From Paucibacter sp. PLA-PC-4 (GTDB lineage: Bacteria > Pseudomonadota > Gammaproteobacteria > Burkholderiales > Burkholderiaceae_C), in NCBI RefSeq assembly GCF_026241155.1, contig NZ_JAPFGP010000006.1, positions 124,001 through 188,000 of the forward strand: 64,000 bases of DNA. The letters are read 5' to 3'. The notes beneath the pieces were generated by a model. The model was given only the letters and a program-made list of their open reading frames with translations, was not told the DNA's origin and did not search any database. Each line of letters opens with the position of its first letter. Position 1 is the stretch's first letter. Below are positions 11,219-18,813 of this stretch, one piece after another. The position numbers and the translations under genes are program-made.

Positions 11219-12172
11219 ATGTCCGCCAGCGCCGCCGCCGCCCGCCAGGCCCTCTGGGTCGGCCTCGCCACCATCCTGGTCTGGGGTCTGAACTTCCCGC
11301 TGCAGAAAACCTTGTTCGCAGCGATGGGGCCCGAGGGCTTTCTCTTCTTGCGCTATCTCTTGATGCCCTTGTGCGCGACCGCCCTGCTGCTCTGGCATTT
11401 CGGCCTGAGCTGGCCGCGCCTGCCGCGCGCCGACTGGCTGGCGCTGTTGCGCCTGGGCCTGATCGGCCAGGGCCTGCATCTGGCGCTGGCCACCTATGGG
11501 GTGCATTGGTCGACCGCCTTCTCCAGTTCGGTGCTGCTGGCCTGCGGGCCGGTATTCACCTTGCTGATACTGCGCGCCTCGGGGCTGGAGCGGCTCAGCC
11601 GCGCCCAGGTCGGCGGCGTCGCGCTAGCGGCGGCGGGCGCACTGCTCTTCATGTCGGACAAGCTGCTCGGTGCCCAGTGGCGGGCCAGCGGCGGCGACCT
11701 GGTGCTGCTGCTGGCGGCCGCGCTGTTCAGCTACTACACGGTGGCCAGCAAGCCACTGATCGCGCGGTATGGCGGCGTGCTGGTGATGGGCCATGCGACG
11801 CTGATCGCCACGATGCCGGTGCTGCTCTTCAGCGCGCCGGCCGCGCTGCGTGTCGACTGGGCCGGCCTGTCGCCCTGGCTATGGCTGGGCGCGGTCTGGG
11901 CCGTGGTCGCCAGCGGTTTCGTTGGCTGGCTGGCCTGGGGGTGGGTCAATGCCAAGCGCGGCGTCGCACGAACCGCGCCACTGATCTATCTGATGCCGCC
12001 GATTGCCGGCCTGGCGGCCTGGGCCAGCACCGGCGAGTCCTATACCGCCGTCAAGCTGCTGGGCGCGGCCCTGGCGCTGAGCGGCGTTGCGCTGAGCGGC
12101 GTTGCGCTGGCCCAGTTTGCCAAGCAGGGTCAGGCTGCCTTGGTGGCCAAGGACACGCCACCGCTGGACTGA
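11219..12172 (+). CDS. EamA (DMT) family permease
   Basis: Ten-helix drug/metabolite-type transporter of 317 residues with two EamA repeats. The first begins at VGLATILVWGLNFPLQK and the second after about residue 150 (LVLLLAAALFSYYTVASK). The family exports amino acids, nucleosides or other metabolites; the substrate cannot be read from sequence. Near the C-terminus a 15-bp tandem duplication gives ALSGVALSGVALAQ. Forty-six bases separate it from the next gene on the same strand. Confidence 0.85.
   Translation: MSASAAAARQALWVGLATILVWGLNFPLQKTLFAAMGPEGFLFLRYLLMPLCATALLLWHFGLSWPRLPRADWLALLRLGLIGQGLHLALATYGVHWSTAFSSSVLLACGPVFTLLILRASGLERLSRAQVGGVALAAAGALLFMSDKLLGAQWRASGGDLVLLLAAALFSYYTVASKPLIARYGGVLVMGHATLIATMPVLLFSAPAALRVDWAGLSPWLWLGAVWAVVASGFVGWLAWGWVNAKRGVARTAPLIYLMPPIAGLAAWASTGESYTAVKLLGAALALSGVALSGVALAQFAKQGQAALVAKDTPPLD
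12074..12103 (+). repeat. 15-bp perfect tandem duplication inside the EamA gene
   Basis: The unit GCGCTGAGCGGCGTT occurs twice in a row, in frame, adding five residues (ALSGV) in the last helix. This looks like replication slippage. Confidence 0.8.
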
Positions 12173-12218
12173 CGGCGCGCGCTTGTCGGCCGACACGCCG
12201 ATGTGCGAGCATCGCCTC

Positions 12219-12983
12219 ATGTCCATCCAACGCCGCCCGTTCCTTGCCGCCGGTCTGGCCCTACCCGGCTGGGCCAGCGCCGAGCCTGCATCCGTCACGC
12301 TGCGCATCGTCAGCGGCGACCTACCGCCGTTTGCGATCGAGGGCCAGCCCGGGCGGCCCGGCGTGCTGGTGGAGCTGGTCGAGGAGCTGACCCGACGCAC
12401 CGGGCACGCGGTCAAAGTCGACTTCTACCCCTGGGCTCGGGCCATGCAGATGGCCAGCGCCCAGCCCCGCGTTGCAATCCTGCCTCTGACGCGCACGCCC
12501 GAGCGCGAGCCCCATTACCAATGGCTGCTGAAACTCTATGTGCAGCACTTTGTCTTCATCAACCGCGCCGGCCGCCCCCCGGTCAGCAGCCTGGAGCAGG
12601 CCAGACGGCTCAAGCTGACGGTGCTGCGCGCCAGCCCGAATCTGGCCCAGCTGCAGCGTCACGGCTTCAAGGACGAACTGGTACTGCAGGCCCACAGCGT
12701 CGAGGACATGTTGCGCCAGCTCGAACGCGGCCATGTCGACGCGATCTATGGCGGCGATGTCATCAATATGGACAAGGTACGCGGCAGCGGCCGCGACATC
12801 ACGCAATTCCAGATCGGCATGGAGCTGGAGGCCGGCGAAGTCTGGCTGGCAGCCAGCACCGGCGTCACCTCAGCCGAGCTCGCCGCGCTGCAGCAGGCCC
12901 GCCACACGATGCTGCAGGACGGCAGCATCGAGCGTCTGTTCAGGGCCTATGGCATCAGGCCGCGCGCGGAAGACCTGCGCTAA
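12219..12983 (+). CDS. Periplasmic amino-acid-type solute-binding protein
   Basis: Substrate-binding protein of the SBP_bac_3 kind, 254 residues. The signal peptide is residues 1-21 (RRPFLAAGLALPGWASAE; the Arg pair hints at Tat). The mature part shows TLRIVSGDLPPFAIEG, WARAMQMAS, RLKLTVLRASPN and GHVDAIYGGDV, typical of the family. No permease or ATPase lies next to it, so it may serve a sensor or a distant transporter. The chosen ATG fits the signal peptide; the longer open frame upstream lies inside the previous gene. Its 3' end overlaps the convergent DUF2834 gene by 29 bp. Confidence 0.8.
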   Translation: MSIQRRPFLAAGLALPGWASAEPASVTLRIVSGDLPPFAIEGQPGRPGVLVELVEELTRRTGHAVKVDFYPWARAMQMASAQPRVAILPLTRTPEREPHYQWLLKLYVQHFVFINRAGRPPVSSLEQARRLKLTVLRASPNLAQLQRHGFKDELVLQAHSVEDMLRQLERGHVDAIYGGDVINMDKVRGSGRDITQFQIGMELEAGEVWLAASTGVTSAELAALQQARHTMLQDGSIERLFRAYGIRPRAEDLR

Positions 12984-13266
12984 GCTTGTCGGCACGCGGT
13001 GCCAGCAACAGGTACAGCAACGGGCCGAAGGAGCCGGCCGCCAGGGTCAACAGCACATAGGGCCAGAAGCGCCGGCGGCTGCGCTGCGCATCGCGCCACA
13101 GAAAGCCCAGCAGCAGCACCGAGGCGATCAGCAGGTCCAGCACCACCTGCCTGCCGGCAAGATTGCTCAGCAGGGCTTGCCACAGGCCCAGATAGCCGAG
13201 CTCGGCGATCACATATAGCGAGTAGGCGCCAAAGACGGCGAACACCAGGGCAAGAGCGACTTTCAT
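12955..13266 (-). CDS. DUF2834 small membrane protein
   Basis: Protein of 103 residues with three predicted membrane helices (MKVALALVFAVFGAYSLYV, VLDLLIASVLLLGFL, YVLLTLAAGSFGPLLYLLL) and a charged loop RDAQRSRRRF, as in the DUF2834 family. The start at 13266 has AAAGGA eight bases upstream; an earlier ATG exists at 13284. It is divergent from the XRE/MmyB regulator, with a perfect palindrome between, so it is a likely target of that regulator. Function unknown. Confidence 0.75.
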   Translation of the reverse strand: MKVALALVFAVFGAYSLYVIAELGYLGLWQALLSNLAGRQVVLDLLIASVLLLGFLWRDAQRSRRRFWPYVLLTLAAGSFGPLLYLLLAPRADKLSAGLPRAA

Positions 13267-13329
13267 CACAGGTCCTTTCATCACGGGTTTGGCATCGGAA
13301 ACGGCGCCAGTCTCGGCGCCGGACCGGCC

Positions 13330-13360
13330 TGCCGCAATGACCTTTCAGGTCATTGCGGCA
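13330..13360. promoter_or_regulatory. Perfect 14-3-14 palindrome between DUF2834 and XRE genes
   Basis: TGCCGCAATGACCT, then TTC, then AGGTCATTGCGGCA: both arms match perfectly. It is 28 bp upstream of the regulator's ATG and 64 bp upstream of the DUF2834 start. A dimeric helix-turn-helix regulator encoded alongside makes an operator the best reading. Confidence 0.7.
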
Positions 13361-13387
13361 AGACCTGGCCCCGTTAGGATTCAAGCC

Positions 13388-14152
13388 ATGAACACCTCCA
13401 CCCTCGCCGCCCTGCGGGCCCAGCGCCGCATCAGCCAGCTGGAACTGTCGCTGCGGGTGGGCGTCTCGCAACGCCATCTCAGCTGTATCGAGACCGGCCG
13501 CTCGCGCGCCAGCCGCGAGATGCTGATGGCCGTACTGGACGCGCTCGATGCGCCGCTGGCCGAGCGCAACCAGGCCTTGCTGGCGGCCGGCTATGCGCCC
13601 GCTTATACCGAGACCAGTCTCGACGACCCCGGGATGGCGCCGGTGCGTGCAGCGCTTACCCATCTGCTGGACGCCCATGATCCGGCCCCGGCCCTGGTGA
13701 TGGACGGTAGCTGGACCCTGCTGATGTCCAACCGCGGCCTGCGTGGCCTGATGCGACTGCTGGGCGTCGATCCGGCCCTGCTGGACAGCGGCGACTTCAA
13801 TCTGCTGCGCGCTTGTCTGCGGCCCGGCGGACTGCGCCATCTGTGCGTCAACGAGGAGGAGGTCTGCGCCGGACTGTGGCAACGCGCCTGCGGCGAGGCG
13901 CAGCATGTGCCGGCGCTGCGCCCGCTGCTGGAGGAGCTGCGCCCCCATGTGCCGAAGGCGCTGGCGCCTGCGCCCGTCACACCGCTGATGCACACGCGAT
14001 TGCGCTCCTCGGCAGGCGAGCTCGCGCTGTTCTCGGCCTTCACCACCTTCGGCACGCCGCTGGACGTGACCGTGGCCTCGCTGCGGGTCGAGCACTTCTT
14101 CGCGGCCAATGCGGCGACGCGGGAGGCGTTGGCGCGGGCCGCTTCGGACTAG
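13388..14152 (+). CDS. XRE-family regulator with MmyB-like ligand domain
   Basis: Repressor-type regulator of 254 residues. The helix-turn-helix is at 5-60 (LAALRAQRRISQLELSLRVG, RHLSCIETGRSRAS). The rest is the MmyB-like PAS-related domain (LVMDGSWTLLMSNRGLRGLM, ELALFSAFTTFGTPLDVTVASLRVEHFF). Members usually control a neighbouring divergent gene, often an oxidoreductase or a membrane protein, in response to an unknown lipophilic ligand. Here the neighbour is DUF2834. The start at 13388 is chosen over 13289, which would place the palindrome inside the gene. Confidence 0.85.
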   Translation: MNTSTLAALRAQRRISQLELSLRVGVSQRHLSCIETGRSRASREMLMAVLDALDAPLAERNQALLAAGYAPAYTETSLDDPGMAPVRAALTHLLDAHDPAPALVMDGSWTLLMSNRGLRGLMRLLGVDPALLDSGDFNLLRACLRPGGLRHLCVNEEEVCAGLWQRACGEAQHVPALRPLLEELRPHVPKALAPAPVTPLMHTRLRSSAGELALFSAFTTFGTPLDVTVASLRVEHFFAANAATREALARAASD

Positions 14153-14500
14153 GCGCCGCTGCGGCCGGGGGTCGCGACGGCCGAGTGCAGCAAGCCGGCG
14201 TTGTGGCGGCTCAGAAAGTCGATCAGCTGATCACCTTAGTCGGCCGCTACGGCGGCCCGCACGCTGGGCCGTTGCGAGAGCTCGTGGCGCCAACGGCGCA
14301 GCCTGGGCGTGTCAGTGAAGACACCGAGCTCGCACAGGCCATCGAAGGTGTCGAGATAGCGCCAAGCCGGCGCGAACACCGCATCGACGAGGCCGAAGCT
14401 GGCACCGGCGAAACAGGGCCCGTCGCGGAGCACGCTTTCGAGGCATGGCTTGAGGCAAGCCGACCCGAGCTGGACGGCACGGCCGTCGGCTAGCAGCCAG
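14149..14500 (-). pseudogene. Glutathione S-transferase remnant
   Basis: The reverse strand reads VLRDGPCFAGASFGLVDAVF and APAWRYLDTFDGLCELGVF, then RPSVRAAVAAD, which is the C-terminal half of a GST. A TAA at 14236-14238 interrupts it where a Tyr codon would be expected. The same frame continues as GDQLIDFLSRHNAGLLHSAV to a TAG at 14149, again GST-like. The N-terminal thioredoxin fold is absent: upstream sequence belongs to the CbiM-like gene in another frame. It is therefore both 5'-truncated and nonsense-mutated. The left boundary of homology (about 14490-14500) is approximate. Confidence 0.75.
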
Positions 14501-14513
14501 CAAGCACGGCACA

Positions 14514-15137
14514 TCACTGTGGCAAATACAGCTGGTCGGAATAAGTGGCCAGCCACTGCGGCCGGAAGGCCACGAAGATGGCGGTGAGCATCCCGGTGAT
14601 GAAAGCGTCGCCCCAGGCGCTCAGCCAGCGACCCAGCATCAGGTCGGCCTCGCTGAGTGAGGCCATGCCACCGTGCAGAGCCAGCGCCGCCGCGCCGCTG
14701 AGTGTTCCGGCCAGCAGGGTCGCGACAAAGCCCCGCCCCAGGATGTAGACCATCAGATGCTGCGGCAGCCAGCGCCGCACGCCGGCGCCCAGCCCCAGCG
14801 CCAGCGTGGCCGGCAGCAGGCCCTGCCACACACCGCGCTGCAGCGCCTCGGCCCATGACAGATCGGCCAGCCAGGCCGTCAACAAGGTCACCGGCACCAG
14901 CCCGAGCACCGCCAGAGGCCAGCCCGCCATCAGCAGCAGCAGGCAAGCCCCCGACAGCGGCTGCAACACCGCCGACTGCGCCAGCCGGTCTGCGCTCCAC
15001 AGCAGCGGCATCCCCGCCACGCCCCAGGCCAACCAGGGCCAGGGCGGGCCGCCCGGCGGCAGGCCGCGCCAGGGGCGCAACAGCAGCGCGATACCGATGG
15101 CGGCCAGGGCCAGCAGGAGGTTCAAGAGCCAATGCAT
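14514..15137 (-). CDS. CbiM-like energy-coupling-factor permease / integral membrane protein
   Basis: Membrane protein of 207 residues with six or more hydrophobic helices (WLLNLLLALAAIGIALLL, LLLLMAGWPLAVLGLVPV, LLPATLALGLGAGVRRWLP). It resembles the CbiM/ECF substrate-binding permeases kept as single genes in betaproteobacteria; the loop LGRWLSAWGDAFITGMLTAIF fits that group. No cobalt or nickel transporter partners are adjacent. The start MHWLLNL at 15137 is preferred over a polar N-terminal extension. Substrate unknown. Confidence 0.65.
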   Translation of the reverse strand: MHWLLNLLLALAAIGIALLLRPWRGLPPGGPPWPWLAWGVAGMPLLWSADRLAQSAVLQPLSGACLLLLMAGWPLAVLGLVPVTLLTAWLADLSWAEALQRGVWQGLLPATLALGLGAGVRRWLPQHLMVYILGRGFVATLLAGTLSGAAALALHGGMASLSEADLMLGRWLSAWGDAFITGMLTAIFVAFRPQWLATYSDQLYLPQ

Positions 15138-15288
15138 GGCAGGATTGTCGGCACTTATGCGAGCGGTTGGCTGAGCCGGCTTAGCCCTTAGCATCTAAAG
15201 CCCGTGCCAACTGATGCCCTCTCGGCATGCGTCGCCAACCTCTGCGGCTTGCCTGTTTGTTTTTCTGCACCGACACCGTGGAGTCTCC

Positions 15289-15699
15289 ATGCCGCGCAGC
15301 ACTGCCCCCGAATTCACCCGCGCGAAGGTCCGGCCACCCGGCGCGGACTTCGCCGACTACTGCTGCGAGCTGCTGGGGAGCCTCGGCGAGGTGCAGGCCA
15401 AGCGCATGTTCTCGGGCTGGGGTTTGAGCGTGGACGGCCTCACGGTCGCGATCATTGCCTGGGACCGGCTCTACCTCAAGGCCAACGCCAAGACTCAGGA
15501 CCACTTCGCCAGCGCCGGCTGCCAGCTCTTCGAATACGAAGCCAAAGGCAAGACCCGGCGCCTGCATTACTACACCGCCCCCGACAGTGCGCTTGAGTCG
15601 CGCGCCGCGATGCAGGCCTGGGCGGAATTGGCCATGCGGGCGGCGGTGGCGGCGAGAAAGCCGGGCAAGCGCAGCCATACCCTAGCAGCGCCGAGCTGA
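15289..15699 (+). CDS. TfoX N-terminal-domain protein
   Basis: Protein of 136 residues with the TfoX/Sxy N-terminal domain: FADYCCELLGSLGEVQAKRM, FSGWGLSVDGLTVAIIAWDRLYLK and a C-terminal RRLHYYTAPDSALE. TfoX in gammaproteobacteria activates competence genes, but stand-alone N-terminal domains like this are common and uncharacterised. GGAG precedes the ATG at 15289. The 3' end overlaps the convergent hydrolase by 18 bp. An arginine/lysine-rich tail follows the domain. Confidence 0.8.
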   Translation: MPRSTAPEFTRAKVRPPGADFADYCCELLGSLGEVQAKRMFSGWGLSVDGLTVAIIAWDRLYLKANAKTQDHFASAGCQLFEYEAKGKTRRLHYYTAPDSALESRAAMQAWAELAMRAAVAARKPGKRSHTLAAPS

Positions 15700-16575
15700 T
15701 GCCGATTCGCGAGCCAGGAACGCAAGCGCCTTGATCACGAAGTCCGCGTGGAACTGGAATACCGCGCCGTGTCCGGCATCGGGATAGATCAGGAGTTCGC
15801 TGTTCGGAAGCCGCCGCGCCAGGTCGTAGGTAAGCTTGCTGGGGACCATGCGATCGCTGTCGCCGTTGGCGACGAGCACTGGATGCACAAGCCTGCTCAG
15901 GTCCGCCTGGGCTTTCTCGCCCCACAGTCGCAGCGCCTTCAGCTGGGCACGCAACGCGGCAACCGTGATCTTCTTGTCTCGGCCTTCGGCGCGTTCCTGG
16001 ATTCGCTGCAGGAATTCCTTGCCCGCACGGATCCCTGTCGGCGTCCTGGTGAAGAACAGAAACTGCTTTGGGTCCTGCCCGGTCAAAAAGCCCCGGAGCA
16101 TGTCCAGATAGGTCACGCGGGCCAACTTGCTGATGCCTTCGCCGCCTGCGGGGCCGGTTCCCGTGATGATCATCCTGCGCACCAGTTCCGGCCTCATCAG
16201 CACGATCTCCTGCGCAATCATGCCGCCCATCGAAAAGCCGAGAAGATCCACCTGAGCCAGCCCCAAGCCCTCGATGAAGGTGATCGCATCCTTGGCCATC
16301 TCTTCGATCGAGGCCGCCGGAGCGCCGCTGGACGCGCCCACGCCCCGATTGTCGAAGGCGATGACACGATGCCGAGCCGCCAGTCCGTCGATGACGCGGG
16401 GGTCCCAATTGTCCAGTACGGCGGCCAGGTGGATCAGACAGACGACCGGTGTGCCGGAGTTCTGCTCCCCGAGCTCGCGGTACGCGAAAACCACGCCTCC
16501 TGCGGTGATGCTCCGGGTTGGAACATCCTTCCAGGTGGGCGTCGAGGGCTGCGATGCCAGCGGTTCGATGAGCAT
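15682..16575 (-). CDS. Alpha/beta hydrolase
   Basis: Soluble alpha/beta-fold hydrolase of 297 residues. Visible are the oxyanion region CLIHLAAVLDNWDP, the loop FDNRGVGASSG, the nucleophile elbow GFSMGGM (Ser), the acid in NGDSDRMVP and the His in DAGHGAVFQF. Similar proteins include non-haem haloperoxidase-like and ester hydrolases. It is last in a minus-strand set with a TetR regulator and a zinc-free quinone-type oxidoreductase, suggesting an inducible detoxification or catabolic unit. The gap to the oxidoreductase is 46 bp. Confidence 0.85.
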   Translation of the reverse strand: MLIEPLASQPSTPTWKDVPTRSITAGGVVFAYRELGEQNSGTPVVCLIHLAAVLDNWDPRVIDGLAARHRVIAFDNRGVGASSGAPAASIEEMAKDAITFIEGLGLAQVDLLGFSMGGMIAQEIVLMRPELVRRMIITGTGPAGGEGISKLARVTYLDMLRGFLTGQDPKQFLFFTRTPTGIRAGKEFLQRIQERAEGRDKKITVAALRAQLKALRLWGEKAQADLSRLVHPVLVANGDSDRMVPSKLTYDLARRLPNSELLIYPDAGHGAVFQFHADFVIKALAFLARESASARRC

Positions 16576-16621
16576 AGTGGTCTTTGCGTGAGTAGCTGCG
16601 TTCAGTGGCTGTGAACCCGGT

Positions 16622-17623
16622 TCACTTGACCTTGATGACGACCTTGCCCTTGGCGCGGCCGGCTGCAACATAGGCCAAGGCCTCGTTGGTCGATTCGAAA
16701 GGGAATACCTTGTCGATGACGGGACAGATCGCACCCGCTTCGATGAGGTCGGTGATCTGCCGGAGCTGGACACCGTCGGCCTTCATGAAGAGGAAGGCAT
16801 AGCCAATGCTTCGGCCTCGTGCGCGGCGTCTGATGCCCGCGCTCAGCAGCCGTATCACCAGCTTCACGAACCCCGGTGCGGCGATCTCCCGACCGAACTC
16901 GGGGTCCGGTGGCCCGGAGATGGAGACGAGCTTTGCGCCGCTCTTGAGCACCCGCAGCGATTTGTCGAGCGTCTTGCCATCCTGGCTGTTCAGCACCAGG
17001 TCATAGTCCTGCAAGACATGCTCGAAGTCCTGTGTCTTGTAGTCGATGACGACGTCGGCCCCCAGGCGCGTGACCAGCGCAACATTGGCTGCGCTCGTTG
17101 TCGTGGCGACGGTGGCGCCCAAATGCTTGGCCAGCTGGATCGCGAAAGTGCCAACGCCGCCGGAGCCCGCCTGAATGAAAACCTTCTGCCCCTTCTTCAG
17201 GCCAGCCTTCTCGACCAATGCCTGCCACGCGGTCAGGCCCACCAGCGGGATGGAGGCAGCTTCCTCCATCGAAAGGCCCCGGGGTTTGAGCGCCAGCGAT
17301 GCCTCCCTGACCGGAACGAACTCGGCAAAGCTGCCGATCCGGAAGTCATCAACACGCGCATAGACCTCGTCGCCCACCTTGAACTTTCGCGCGCGCGCTC
17401 CCGTGCTGACCACGACACCCGCCACATCATGCCCCAGGATGATGGGCAGCCGGTAAGGCAGGATCAGCTTGAACTCGCCGTCCCTGATCTTCGAGTCCAG
17501 CACATTGACGCCTGCGGCATGGACTTCGACCAGAACCTCGTCATCGCGCAGCGACGGACTCGGCATGTCGGCCAGGCGTAGTTCGCGCTGCTTGCCGTAG
17601 CGCTCCAGAACGAATGCTTTCAT
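16622..17623 (-). CDS. NADP-dependent quinone-type oxidoreductase (MDR family)
   Basis: Medium-chain dehydrogenase/reductase of 333 residues. The N-terminal GroES-like domain has LPIILGHDVAGVVVSTG and KVGDEVYARV. The nucleotide-binding domain has QAGSGGVGTFAIQLAKHLGA, the NADPH-type glycine motif. Zinc-ligand cysteines are not seen, matching quinone oxidoreductase/enoyl-reductase members. It lies 70 bp downstream of the TetR gene on the same strand and is the likely main target of that regulator. Confidence 0.88.
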   Translation of the reverse strand: MKAFVLERYGKQRELRLADMPSPSLRDDEVLVEVHAAGVNVLDSKIRDGEFKLILPYRLPIILGHDVAGVVVSTGARARKFKVGDEVYARVDDFRIGSFAEFVPVREASLALKPRGLSMEEAASIPLVGLTAWQALVEKAGLKKGQKVFIQAGSGGVGTFAIQLAKHLGATVATTTSAANVALVTRLGADVVIDYKTQDFEHVLQDYDLVLNSQDGKTLDKSLRVLKSGAKLVSISGPPDPEFGREIAAPGFVKLVIRLLSAGIRRRARGRSIGYAFLFMKADGVQLRQITDLIEAGAICPVIDKVFPFESTNEALAYVAAGRAKGKVVIKVK

Positions 17624-17693
17624 GGGATTTCCTTATTCGCATGATGTTCGTAATATCAAAGTTCGAGCAAAAACTGCAAGCCCGGCCATGGAC

Positions 17694-18287
17694 TCAGCGA
17701 GCCGATGGGCTCAAGTGATTGAGCGCAGCCTCGCGCAGGCTGTCCGACAGCCCGGGCTCATCGACGGCGCGTGCCAGCAACAAGGCGCCGACCATGGTCG
17801 AGATGGTTACGAGTGCCCGTTCATGGGCGCCGGGCTGCCCCCAATCCGGTGACTGGCGGGCGATGAGATCGACCATCTCCTTGATGTGCCGGGTCGCCAC
17901 CCGACGCACTTCGGGCGCTTGGCGCGAGGTTTCCGAACCCAGCGCGGCCAAGGGGCAGCCCAGGTCTGCGTTCTCTACATGGGCCTTGGAAAGGTAAGCG
18001 CTCAGCATGTATGCCAGCGCCATGCCGGGAGGGACTCTCGTCACGACATCGGCCGCTGCGGCGGCGGATTCGGCACATGCTCTGCCAGCCGCTTCCGCCA
18101 GCATCGCCTCGCGTGACGGGAAGTGGGAGTAGAAGGCCCCATGCGTCAGGCCCGCCTCCTTCATGATGTCGGCAACCCCGGTCCCGTCGTAGCCGCTTCG
18201 ACGAATGGCTCGGGCCGCCACCGTCACGATGCGCTCGTGTGTCGCATCCTTCGCTGCAGCCCTGGTGCCGATGTTTGACTTTCGCAT
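17694..18287 (-). CDS. TetR/AcrR family regulator
   Basis: Repressor of 197 residues. The N-terminal helix-turn-helix is at 15-60 (THERIVTVAARAIRRSGYDG, GVADIMKEAGLTHGAFYSHF), and a ligand-binding domain of the TetR_C type found in nemR-like regulators follows (CPLAALGSETSRQAPEVRR). A conserved Cys is present (LGCPLAAL), as in electrophile-sensing members. The ATG at 18287 is chosen because AGGA lies eight bases upstream; an ATG at 18296 overlaps that site. It heads the oxidoreductase-hydrolase unit, and a palindrome lies just upstream. Confidence 0.88.
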   Translation of the reverse strand: MRKSNIGTRAAAKDATHERIVTVAARAIRRSGYDGTGVADIMKEAGLTHGAFYSHFPSREAMLAEAAGRACAESAAAAADVVTRVPPGMALAYMLSAYLSKAHVENADLGCPLAALGSETSRQAPEVRRVATRHIKEMVDLIARQSPDWGQPGAHERALVTISTMVGALLLARAVDEPGLSDSLREAALNHLSPSAR

Positions 18288-18297
18288 GACGATCATC

Positions 18298-18316
18298 CTA
18301 CGTCATCATGACATAG
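18298..18316. promoter_or_regulatory. Candidate TetR operator
   Basis: CTAcGTCATcATGACaTAG is a 19-bp palindrome with one mismatched pair, 11 bp ahead of the TetR start codon. The position suits autorepression. Confidence 0.55.
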
Positions 18317-18587
18317 CGTGCAGGCCGGGTTGGACGGGCGAGGCGCTCGCCGAGAATCCATCACGACATCCGAGCCGCCCGCATCGCGAGGCGACCCGGC
18401 GGCGCGGTGTGGCTGACCAGGCACCTGGGTCTGCCCCTGCCCTGCGCGCCCAGAACAGCAGGTCCGTGACGGCGCCGCCGTAGGGCCGGGGCGTGATGAT
18501 GACGCGCTTGCCCTGCGGGTCGTCGGCCTCGCGAAAACCGTACTCCGCCGGCATGGGGCTCGAGGCGGTGGTGGACATGGTCATCAT
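18306..18587 (-). CDS. Hypothetical small protein, possibly a remnant
   Basis: A 93-residue frame starting MMTMSTTASSPMPAEYG, with AAGGAGG directly upstream. The first 50 residues (FREADDPQGKRVIITPRPYG, AVTDLLFWARR) look like real protein. The remainder is Arg/Ser-rich and resembles read-through of non-coding high-GC sequence, so the gene may be truncated. Its start overlaps the stop of the preceding small ORF (ATGA). No family recognised. Confidence 0.35.
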   Translation of the reverse strand: MMTMSTTASSPMPAEYGFREADDPQGKRVIITPRPYGGAVTDLLFWARRAGADPGAWSATPRRRVASRCGRLGCRDGFSASASPVQPGLHAMS

Positions 18588-18700
18588 GGCCTCCTTGCAA
18601 GCGTGGTGTGTGTCCGCTCAGCGCCCGGCACGCCGCAGGGCCGCAGCGCTGCCAGGGCCAGCAGGCCGGCAGCGATGCAAGACAGGATGCGGGTCATGCG
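18584..18700 (-). CDS. Very short signal-peptide-like ORF
   Basis: A 38-codon frame, MTRILSCIAAGLLALAALRP and 18 more codons including the stop, preceded by GAGGAG at good spacing. The N-terminus is a typical export signal with a Cys after the hydrophobic core, reminiscent of an entericidin-like lipoprotein start, but the lipobox is poor and the rest is too short for one. It may be a decayed gene or a small exported peptide coupled to the next ORF. Confidence 0.3.
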   Translation of the reverse strand, partial: RMTRILSCIAAGLLALAALRPCGVPGAERTHTTLARRP

Positions 18701-18813
18701 GTACTCCTCGGGCGGCGGATGACCCGGGCGATCTTGCGAGCCGGCCAGGCCCGGCGCCACTCCTGTTTGGGAGCGGTCGGCATGCGACCCGGCGGGTTCT
18801 CGATCCCGTCGCC

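Noticed and set aside
12980-14095. A 371-codon minus-strand open frame
   Set aside because: It is antisense to the XRE/MmyB gene and crosses the palindrome; composition is Gln/Arg-rich without a fold.
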